Shown: one piece after another, positions 14,914 through 21,202 of the stretch | How positions within the stretch are numbered: position 1 is the first letter of the stretch | How the letters are laid out: each line of letters begins with the position of its first letter | Source: Nitrospiraceae bacterium | GTDB taxonomy: Bacteria > Nitrospirota > Nitrospiria > Nitrospirales > UBA8639 | DNA: 21,202 nucleotides | Assembly: GCA_003523945.1 (NCBI GenBank) | Contig: DOFS01000416.1 | Coordinates: forward strand, 1 to 21,202 | Direction of reading: 5' to 3' | Position numbers and translations under genes: made by a program | The notes under the pieces: model-generated | Told to the model about the DNA's origin: nothing | What the model saw: only the letters and a program-made list of their open reading frames with translations | Databases searched by the model: none

Positions 14914-15216
14914 TTAGCGGTCGAACTTCTTTCGTGACAGGTCCAACAGGCGTTGCCCCAAATTCTCGATCTCCTCAGATGTCAGTTCAGCAGGATTACT
15001 CACAAGATCTTCTGGGCCAGCTCCCTTACTCGCGCCACACGCAAAACACCAATCAGCCGACCCACCTGGACGCTCTGGCATTTTTGTGAGGATGTCGCGC
15101 AAAAAATTCGGATCCAAAAGACCTTTTAAAATTGTTGGATCTTGCTGGATTTGTTCACGAATTGGCGAAGGAATTTGTGAAAATTCGGTAGATCTTGATT
15201 GTTTTTCGTTGGCCAT
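14914..15216 (-). CDS. 100-aa partner or precursor of the radical SAM enzyme
   Basis: The ATG at 15216 has GGAGGG about 8 bases upstream; the in-frame ATG at 15231 overlaps that site and is rejected. The protein opens with a charged helix-rich half (SPIREQIQQDPTILKGLLDP), has a short central segment ADWCFACGASKGAGP holding its only two cysteines, and ends in a charged helix (EEIENLGQRLLDLSRKKF). A small, Cys-poor, leader-like protein immediately before a SPASM enzyme is the layout of a RiPP precursor, with the CxxC-Gly patch as the modified core. The core is not at the C-terminus, which is unusual. It could instead be a peptide-binding or metal-site partner. No family is recognised. Confidence 0.75.
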   Translation of the reverse strand: MANEKQSRSTEFSQIPSPIREQIQQDPTILKGLLDPNFLRDILTKMPERPGGSADWCFACGASKGAGPEDLVSNPAELTSEEIENLGQRLLDLSRKKFDR

Positions 15217-15726
15217 GGTACTTCCCTCCATTTAATTGATTAATGTTATTAAATACCACCTAGCAATTGCTGTAATGCCAGATTTGAGTGAAAATTGCCC
15301 TGTCCGTTTTGAAAAATTAATTTACCATCACCATCCAACGTTCTAAATTATATGCTCTTCAATTACCGTGCCGTTCCTTTTTATATACATAAAAAAATCA
15401 CGCATATGAAACATAAGGTAAGGCAATTCACATACCAGCCAATTGAAAGAAGTGGTTTTTATATTTGAAAACTGTATATTGGTCTGTCGGAAAATGTGGG
15501 TTTTTTTTTAAGTTTTGACTAGTAACTATATGAAGTTACAAATATTTTATACGCTATTATTTAACAGCCCATTTGCAATTAAAGCCGTTCTATTTTTTAT
15601 CTTATTTGAAATTTCACAAATAATATGATCAGTCTTATTTGTGCTAATAAAGATGCGTTTTATATCTTATTAGATACGTTTTTTATCTTATTAGATACAA
15701 TTCAATGCACGTTTTTACATCAGAGC
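15217..15726. other. AT-rich stretch with tandem dyad repeats, no gene
   Basis: About 500 bases, much richer in A and T than the flanks, with several poly-T and poly-A tracts. No gene is supported. Its notable content is the 21-bp tandem repeat at 15657-15698. A 112-codon plus-strand frame (15625-15963) runs through it into the antisense of the transposase remnant and is not convincing. Confidence 0.5.
15657..15698. repeat. Two tandem 21-bp repeats, each with a dyad
   Basis: GTTTTATATCTTATTAGATA then C (15657-15677) is followed at once by a copy differing at one base (15678-15698). Each unit holds the dyad TATCT-TATT-AGATA. A 21-bp period is two helical turns, so two copies would present sites on one face of the DNA, as in iterons or dimeric operators. 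Confidence 0.65.
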
Positions 15727-16028
15727 CTAAGAAATCATGGCCATGAGATTGCAGAGGGGCAGGATGTGTTGAGCACTCAGCCCCCAACGCTGGGCAATAT
15801 ACTCAATGTCGTGCTGATGAAACGACTGAACCGCAAAGAAGCGTTTGGTGGCCCGAAAGTACGCACAACTGAGGAAAAACCTCACTCGATTGGTGGGAGA
15901 ACGAAGGGCGTCGGCAATCGCCAAGAGACTCATGAGAAAAGTACAAAACTGTTTCCCCTCTAAGGTGGGAAAAGCGTGGGGGGACAGGCGTCTTGTTCTA
16001 ACGTGGTCAGAATGGACATGACGGGCAT
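15727..16028 (-). pseudogene. Remnant of Tn3-family transposase N-terminus
   Basis: Two frames together resemble the N-terminal DUF4158 region of Tn3-family TnpA. The first (from an ATG at 16019 or 16028) reads MSILTTLEQDACPP. The second continues FPTLEGKQFCTF, then ALRSPTNRVRFFLSCAYFRA, TKRFFAVQSF and HQHDIEYIAQRWGLS, and stops at 15727. The switch lies at the C6 run (plus-strand G6 at 15978-15983), where one additional C would restore the frame. A complete TnpA is about 1000 residues, so over 85% is missing. No terminal inverted repeat was recognised. It is transposon debris, not an active element. Confidence 0.65.
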
Positions 16029-16281
16029 AGGGACTTCCTCCTTTTTGAGATAAGGAAGAGGATAGCATCTAGAGAGGAGGGCGAGGGAGAAATACGGTTT
16101 GCCTTAGGACTTATCAGGAACGCAGGGAAGGGTACGAACCGGAGCATCATGGTACCTGGTGGGCTATGCAACTTTTCGTTACTTTGTTGGGTTAGACACA
16201 ATATCTCAAATCTTCATTTTTAGTTAGGTGAAGCCTATCCGTTCTCCGGCCATTATAAAAAAGCAACTCGTAATCCACAGG

Positions 16282-16746
16282 CTAATAACGCGGCTTTTCG
16301 GTCGTGACGGCAATCCGCACCATCCCATTTTTAAGCGAAAGGGTCTTTCCCTCTACCATGAGGTGGTCTTCTTCCAGCGTGATTTCCAAGCCGCCAATAA
16401 ATAAGGATCGACTTTTCTCTTTCAAGACGCCGCCCATGACTTGCATAATATCCACGTCCAATGTCTCGATGGTGTCGTGTTCGTGGTTCTTGAAACGGAC
16501 AGAAAGTGGCAATTCATTACACCAATCAAACCAGATTTCGAAATCAATTTCTTCAGCATTCGTAAACTCAATATCAATCAGTTCCCATGCTTCGACCGTC
16601 CGAATCGAGTAATCGAGCACCCGCTCAACAATCTTCGACAACGGGACCGCATACAGAAAGGTATGATTTTTGGCAATCGCACACACCCGCATTAATTCCA
16701 TGGTCGTCATGGCAATTAACGATGCACTCTCTTGGGCGTTTACCAT
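16282..16746 (-). CDS. Hypothetical 154-aa protein
   Basis: The ATG at 16746 is preceded by AAAGGG at 5-6 bases. The N-terminal third is helical (SLIAMTTMELMRVCAIAKNH), the middle is acidic and aromatic (AEEIDFEIWFDWCNELPLSV), and the end alternates charged and hydrophobic residues as in beta strands (SLFIGGLEITLEEDHLMVEG). No signal peptide, transmembrane segment or known motif is seen. Composition and codon use look genuine. It stands alone, flanked by intergenic repeats on its upstream side and by transposon debris downstream. Confidence 0.75.
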   Translation of the reverse strand: MVNAQESASLIAMTTMELMRVCAIAKNHTFLYAVPLSKIVERVLDYSIRTVEAWELIDIEFTNAEEIDFEIWFDWCNELPLSVRFKNHEHDTIETLDVDIMQVMGGVLKEKSRSLFIGGLEITLEEDHLMVEGKTLSLKNGMVRIAVTTEKPRY

Positions 16747-16762
16747 TTTTACCCTTTCAATA

Positions 16763-16851
16763 CTCTCAAATAGGGTCCCCTCGAAAATCGACTGTCAAAA
16801 AGCCCAGTTTCAGCGGGTTTTTGGTGGTGGTGACATGCTCTCAAATAGGGT
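16763..16851. repeat. Pair of 14-bp direct repeats bracketing a hairpin
   Basis: CTCTCAAATAGGGT occurs exactly at 16763-16776 and 16838-16851. Between them, at 16797-16826, the minus strand reads AAAAACCCGCTGAAACTGGG then CTTTTT, a weak stem with a T-run that could end the MEKHLA transcript. TTGACA on the minus strand at 16798-16793 could be a -35 box for the 154-aa gene, but no good -10 was found. Confidence 0.45.
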
Positions 16852-16874
16852 GTAGCCTAATTGAGATGATGGAG

Positions 16875-16910
16875 GGCGGGCCAACTCGCTCCGCTCAGAC
16901 AAGGCCCGCC
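16875..16910. repeat. GC-rich inverted repeat, likely dispersed element
   Basis: GGCGGGCC and GGCCCGCC are exact reverse complements around AACTCGCTCCGCTCAGACAA. A loop containing CTCGCTCCGCTCAGACA is common in dispersed intergenic hairpins of many bacteria. It lies about 120 bases past the MEKHLA gene stop on that gene's strand. Confidence 0.55.
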
Positions 16911-17031
16911 GGTTATTTCGAGCGTCCACCCAGAGGGCCGGGCGGAAGGCGTCGAATACTGTGAAGGGGAGAAGGGTCCTAGGAGCGTGGATAATCTCCA
17001 TCCCGCGGAGCTTGAAGATCAACAAGTCCTG

Positions 17032-17529
17032 CTACAAAAATTTCCAATCTGAAAACGTTGCGGCCTGCCCTAGCGGGGTCCCATCCGGTTTGAGAATGTT
17101 CCACACCGTGGCGCGTTCCACTAAAAACCGTTTTCCGGATCGGGAGATCCGGACTCCACGATAATCGGCAATGAACCCCTTGGTCTTAGCCTGATGCAGC
17201 ATGCGGGTCCGTTCTTCACGATTCACGGGCTCGGCGGTTTGCCGTGAGGGCGTTTGAGTCAGTTGGTCCCAATCCATTTCCCATAGGGTTAACGCGGTCC
17301 GGTTTCCATAATTGAGGATGGGGTCATCCTGCAATCCGTGAGAGACGACCACGAATGGGCAGGTGAACAAGCGTTCGGCCTGTTCCAGTATGGTCCCTTC
17401 CCGAGAGATGAGTTCACGGTTGAGCCAGAGCACATAACTGTCCAATAAATATTGGGACCATTCGATAACCCAGGGTTTTCGCCAATGATCAGCTAACGGG
17501 TTCATCTGATTAGTAGTGGAGGGATTCAT
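17032..17529 (-). CDS. MEKHLA domain protein
   Basis: 165 residues, a stand-alone MEKHLA domain. Diagnostic stretches are VVVSHGLQDDPILNYGNRTA, LTLWEMDWDQLTQTPSR, NREERTRMLHQAKTKGFIAD and YRGVRISRSGKRF, ending GQAATFSDWKFL. The domain is PAS-like and occurs alone in bacteria and at the C-terminus of plant HD-ZIP III factors; ligand and role are unknown. It is cytoplasmic, with no signal peptide. The ATG at 17529 forms an ATGA overlap with the stop of the 76-aa ORF, so translational coupling would explain its lack of a ribosome site; an ATG at 17505 is the alternative. Confidence 0.88.
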   Translation of the reverse strand: MNPSTTNQMNPLADHWRKPWVIEWSQYLLDSYVLWLNRELISREGTILEQAERLFTCPFVVVSHGLQDDPILNYGNRTALTLWEMDWDQLTQTPSRQTAEPVNREERTRMLHQAKTKGFIADYRGVRISRSGKRFLVERATVWNILKPDGTPLGQAATFSDWKFL

Positions 17530-17756
17530 TCGGGTGATGATGCGGAGCGTCGAATCAGAAGCAGTGTAATGGTCTTTTTGATTTGTTGAAAAGCACCAAG
17601 CATTAATAATCTTCCAAAACAGCGAAAAGCGAACACATTGAATTCAGTATCCATAACAACCTGCCATTCCCGACATTTCACACGTCCTATTCGATGATTT
17701 TCGTGGAACCAGCTGTTCTTTTTCAAATCTGGAAAACAGGAAAAAACGCCAGACAT
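17526..17756 (-). CDS. 76-aa ORF coupled to the MEKHLA gene
   Basis: The ATG at 17756 is preceded by AGGAAGGG at about 6 bases, a strong ribosome site, and the TGA overlaps the MEKHLA ATG by four bases. The product (starts MSGVFSCFPDLKKNSWFHEN, ends in KKTITLLLIRRSASSPE) has one moderately hydrophobic segment and no known motif. Ribosome site and overlap favour a real gene or a translated leader for MEKHLA; composition is not decisive. Confidence 0.45.
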   Translation of the reverse strand: MSGVFSCFPDLKKNSWFHENHRIGRVKCREWQVVMDTEFNVFAFRCFGRLLMLGAFQQIKKTITLLLIRRSASSPE

Positions 17757-17803
17757 GAATTTCCCTTCCTAACTAACTAACGCTCTTTCCCAATTCATAG
17801 GGG

Positions 17804-17831
17804 TTGACTCCCTAGGCCCGAATGCTAAAGT
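17804..17831 (+). promoter_or_regulatory. Candidate sigma-70 promoter of the Roco gene
   Basis: TTGACT (17804-17809) and TAAAGT (17826-17831) are separated by 16 bases, and the pair ends 88 bases before the ATG at 17920 in the divergent gap. The match is fair for -35 and modest for -10. Confidence 0.35.
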
Positions 17832-17919
17832 TCGCCCTGTTACCGCTCTGGCAATGCCAATCAACCGAAATGGTCAACAGGTATTCGGTCATCATGTGGG
17901 TGCTCGCTAAGTTGACGAG

Positions 17920-20900
17920 ATGGGGTATGGGGACATGACGGAAAAGACAAAGACCCTACAAAAAATTTCACCTGCTGAGCTGGATGAATTGATCTCGAAA
18001 ATGAAAAGTGAGAAGTACTCTTCGCTCGCTCTGCTCGGCCCCGGTTTGAGATTAAGCCCATCTTCTGAAGACTGGCCGGACAGTTTAAAAGATTATCCTT
18101 GTGTGTTTCAGTTGACAGAGTTTGTGGACAGCCTGGCCGTAAAACTTCGCTGGCGGACAACCAGATTGGGGAGGCCGGGGCGAGGCATCTGGCGGGGCTG
18201 ACGAACCTCACGACGCTCGAGCTGGCGGACAACCAGATTGGGGAGGCCGGGGCGAGGCATCTGGCGGGGCTGACGAACCTCACGACGCTCCAGCTGGCGG
18301 ACAACCGGATTGGGGACGCGGGGGTGAAGCATCTGGCGGGGCTCTCGAACCTCACGAGGCTCGAGCTGGGGTGGAACCAGATCGGGGACGCGGGGGTGAA
18401 GCATCTGGCGGGGCTAACAAACCTCACGACGCTCGAGCTGGGGAGAAACCAGATCGGGGACGCGGGGGTGAAGCATCTGGCGGGGCTCTCGAACCTCACG
18501 ACGCTCGAGCTGTGGAGCAACGAGATTGGGGAGGCGGGGGTACAGTATTTGGCGGGGCTGACGAACCTCACGACGCTCGAGCTGGAGGACAACGAAATTG
18601 GGGACGCGGGGGTGAAGCATCTGGCGGGGCTGACGAACCTCAGGAAGCTGGGGCTAAAAGAGAATGATCTTGCCGACCTTTCTCCTCTTTCGAATCTGGG
18701 TTCCCTGGTCAATCTTAATGTTAGCAAGACGAAGGTTTCTGACCTCATACCCTTAAAAAGATTATTTGAGAAGGGCATACCTGCCAAATGGGAGGTTGGG
18801 AACAATTGGGAAGATGGCATATTTGTGAAGGGTTGTCCGCTCATTCATCCTCCACCAGAAGTCGTCCAGCAAGGACATGAGGCCGTCCTGAACTATTTCC
18901 TGGAGATCGAAGAGCAGGGGATGGACCGGCTCTTTGAAGCCAAGATGCTGATTGTGGGGGAAGGACGGGCCGGGAAAACGAGTTTGTTGCGCAGGCTCTA
19001 TCAGCCCGATCAACCCTTGCCGGATGAAGATGAGACCACCAAAGGTATCGATATCCATCGGCATGACTTTCCACTGGCCAATGGGCGGACGTTCCGGCTA
19101 AATGTCTGGGACTTTGGGGGGCAACAGATCTACCATGCTACGCACCAGTTTTTTCTGACGAAAAACTCCCTCTACATCCTCCTGGACGATACGGCCAAAA
19201 ATCACAAGTCCGTTACCGACGAAGGGTTCAGGTATTGGCTGGAGGTGATCGAACTCCTCAGTGACCGGAGTCCTGTCTTGATTTTTCAGAATGAAAAGGG
19301 TGGAAGGAGTAAGGCAATTGACGAAGCCGGAATCAAGGGCCGATTTCCGAATGTGAAGGAGGTGTATCGGGGCAATTTGGACAAGTCCGACTCAGCTAAG
19401 CCCCTCTCTGCGGCGATTGAGTTTTTTGTGCAGCGTCTCCCCTATGTGGGAGAGGAGGTGCCTGCCAAATGGATCCCTATTCGGGGCGCTCTTGAGGAGG
19501 AAGCTAGGCACCGCCCCTATATTTCTCAGGAGGACTATTTCGCCGTCTACCGTCGGCACCTTGAGTTCGACCGCACCAAGGCCCTTCATTTGAGCCGCTA
19601 CCTGCATGACCTGGGTGTCTTTCTGCATTTCCAGGAGGACCGGTTGTTGCGCCGGACCGTGATTTTACAAAATCCGTGGGCGACCGAAGCTGTGTTCCGC
19701 ATTTTGGACGATCCCACGGTGGTGGGGCGTCTCGGCCGTTTTACGTTGGCGGATTGCGAACGGGTCTGGGCCACCACCGAATACGCCAGCATGCATCTTG
19801 AGCTGCTGGCGCTGATGGAGAAGTTCGAATTGTGCTATGCCCTGAGGGATCAGGAGGACACCTGGCTGGCGCCTCAACTGCTCTCACCTTCCGTTCCGCC
19901 GGCGTTAGATGGATGGGGCGAAAGCGGCGACCTAGTGTTGAGCTATCGGTATGGCTTTTTGCCCAAAGGCCTCATCAGCCGGCTGATGGTTCGCATGCAT
20001 CGGTTTGTCCTCCGTCCCGAAATGGCTTGGGCTACTGGCGTGTTGTTCGAACGAGAGGAGACCCAAGTGCTGGTTCAGATCACGCTCCGTGGCAATGAAA
20101 TAGTCCTCCGGGCACGAGGGCCTGAGCGTAAAGCGCTTCTGAGCGTCATTGCCAGTGACCTGGACGCGCTCAACGCGAGTTTTCCTGGCTTGGAAGAGAA
20201 GCTGGGGAAATGGATTCCCTGTGTCTGTTCCCAATGTGTGATCTCGGCGTTGCCGGAAATGTTCGAGCAGAAACGTCTGCTCAAACGGAAACAGGACCGT
20301 AAACTGGCCATTGAGTGTCCGGGGAGTTACGAAGATGTCAGTGTGCTGGAGTTACTTGATGGGCTGAAATTGGAGGACCTTCCGCGCTGGGCCGACAAAC
20401 CGTCCGATGATCAGAATGGTGTATCGGACGCTTCTTCTGCCGGACAGACTCCGAGCAAAACCATTAAAGTTTTTCTCGCCTCTTCTGAGGAACTACGGGA
20501 AGATCGGGATGCGTTCGATCTGTATTTCAGACAGCAGAATGACCGGTTGCGTCAACAGGGCCTGTACTTGAAGATTATCCGGTGGGAAAATTTTCTGGAT
20601 GCCATGTCCGACAGTCGGCTTCAGGATGAGTACAACCGTGAGGTCCGGTCTTGTGAAATTTTTGTGAGCTTGTTCATGACGAAGACGGGAAAGTTTACCG
20701 AAGAGGAATTCGATGTCGCTCATCAGGCTTTTCAGGAGAAGGACCGCCCTCAAATTTACACTTTTTTCAAGAAGGCGAATATTTCAATCGATGACGCGAT
20801 TTTAGATGACTTGCAATCGTTACGAAAATTCCAGGATAAACTGCAGAGACTTGGGCATTTCTGGACCAAGTACGACAATGTGGAACACCTGAAGCGTCAG

Positions 20901-20945
20901 TTTCGAGACCAACTCGACAAACTGTTGGACCAAGGACTGGTTTGA
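17920..20945 (+). pseudogene. Roco protein (LRR-Roc-COR) with TIR/DUF4062-like tail, N-terminus out of frame
   Basis: The main frame (948 codons counted from 18099) carries LRRs at about 18-225, a Roc GTPase, COR and a C-terminal effector-like domain. The LRRs have seven 24-residue units such as LADNQIGEAGARHLAGLTNL. The Roc domain shows the P-loop GEGRAGKTSL near 286 and WDFGGQQIYHATHQFF near 336. Its NKxD position reads NEKGGR. COR spans about 450-760. The tail (787 to about 905) reads IKVFLASSEELREDRDAF, then CEIFVSLFMTKTGKFTEEEF, as in TIR/DUF4062-like domains of STAND-type proteins. The native N-terminus is in another frame: an ATG at 17920 or 17935 opens MTEKTKTLQKISPAELDELI and continues to VDSLAVK. 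One extra A at the A4 run (18141-18144) would join them. LRR-Roc-COR proteins are GTP-switched sensors related to LRRK2; a defence role is inferred. Confidence 0.8.
18150..18653 (+). repeat. Seven 72-bp tandem repeats encoding LRR units
   Basis: Seven consecutive 72-bp units each encode a 24-residue LRR. The first two are almost identical at DNA level, and all share blocks such as CATCTGGCGGGGCT and AACCTCACGACGCTCGAGCTG minus a base or two. Such DNA-level identity means recent duplication or gene conversion, and the copy number may vary between strains. Long antisense frames across this block are by-products of the repeat. Confidence 0.85.
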
Positions 20946-20960
20946 CCTGGAGAAACCGCT

Positions 20961-21110
20961 TTAGATATGCGCTCTTTTCCCGCCTGGTAAAACCTTATAG
21001 CCAATGAGAAAGTCCAGAGCACATTCGGGATCGCATCCGAGGTCAGGTCTTGCATACATGCATCTTTCAATTCGAGCCATCTGAGCTGGTCCGGCCCTGG
21101 TGGCTTCCAT
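20961..21110 (-). CDS. 49-aa small ORF convergent with the Roco gene
   Basis: The ATG at 21110 has GTGGAG about 6 bases upstream. The product contains QMARIERCMYARPDLGCDPE then CALDFLIGYKVLPGGK, with three cysteines and balanced composition; the competing frame in the same place (20897-21145) looks less natural. The C-x8-C-x3-C spacing could be a metal site or chance. It ends 16 bases after the Roco stop, tail to tail. No family is recognised. Confidence 0.35.
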   Translation of the reverse strand: MEATRAGPAQMARIERCMYARPDLGCDPECALDFLIGYKVLPGGKRAHI

Positions 21111-21202
21111 GTCTGCTCCACTGGGCAAGGATAGCTTGTATCCAAAAAAAAGAACCGTTGCCTTCTTGATATCTTTTTGGGCGGGGGTTCGTCCCGCCAG
21201 CC

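Noticed and set aside
15625..15963. 112-codon plus-strand frame
   Set aside because: Half of it translates the AT-rich tandem repeat and half is antisense to the Tn3 transposase remnant.
18150..18653. CRISPR array
   Set aside because: The regular 72-bp period is a coding LRR tandem repeat without variable spacers; no cas genes are present.
18371..18667. 98-codon plus-strand frame rich in Gly/Arg/Asp
   Set aside because: An out-of-frame reading of the LRR repeats.
17861..18844. 327-codon minus-strand frame with repeated FVSPARCFTPASPI
   Set aside because: It is antisense of the 72-bp LRR repeats and overlaps the Roco gene entirely.
21180..21199. GGCGGG...CCCGCC hairpin at the right edge as a terminator of the Roco gene
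   Set aside because: It is 235 bases past the stop, has no T-tract after the stem on the plus strand, and is cut by the window end.

Overview
The window looks like a chromosomal segment of a Gram-negative, mid-GC bacterium. The gene mix (a bacterial deoxyhypusine-synthase-like protein, a Do-family protease, a COG0837-type glucokinase, a MEKHLA protein, many dispersed intergenic repeats) suggests the Nitrospirota, probably Nitrospira. This is an inference from gene content; no phylogenetic marker is present.

Left part (1-6213), ordinary chromosome, all genes on the minus strand. In order of rising coordinate: a DsbA-like thiol-disulfide protein (cut by the window edge), a deoxyhypusine synthase-like protein, tRNA-Glu(CTC) with encoded CCA, a small secreted cupredoxin, a DegP/DegQ-type periplasmic protease, ribose-5-phosphate isomerase A and glucokinase. 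All of these frames are intact.

Middle part (6214-13100), accessory. A short plus-strand run of small unknown ORFs (29, 66, 71 and 169 aa) precedes a TIR - transmembrane - pentapeptide-repeat protein whose repeat region is 53 pentapeptides without a break in register. Next comes an AT-rich minus-strand cassette with overlapping genes: a TIGR04255-type protein, a 59-aa ORF, a protein carrying an 'LTQDCDL' motif, and a zinc-ribbon/DUF4145 protein. Two of the four are frameshifted at poly-A runs. A short zinc-ribbon ORF interrupted by one in-frame TGA and an intact higBA toxin-antitoxin pair with a clear operator palindrome follow.

Right part (13100-21202), accessory. A radical SAM/SPASM enzyme lies behind a 100-aa protein with a single WCFACG motif; this two-gene unit has the layout of an unrecognised peptide-modification system. 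Beyond it are a broken N-terminal fragment of a Tn3-family transposase, tandem 21-bp dyad repeats, an unknown 154-aa protein, and a MEKHLA protein coupled to a 76-aa ORF. The last large gene is a Roco protein (leucine-rich repeats, Roc GTPase, COR, C-terminal TIR/DUF4062-like domain) whose N-terminus is separated from the rest by a one-base frame change.

The accessory part has two large proteins of sensor-switch-effector type (TIR-pentapeptide and LRR-Roc-COR-TIR-like), a toxin-antitoxin pair, a DUF4145 cassette and transposon debris, which fits a defence or conflict island. Intact housekeeping frames contrast with at least five broken accessory frames, four of them at or near mononucleotide runs. 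Decay, slippage and homopolymer sequencing error cannot be separated from one sequence.
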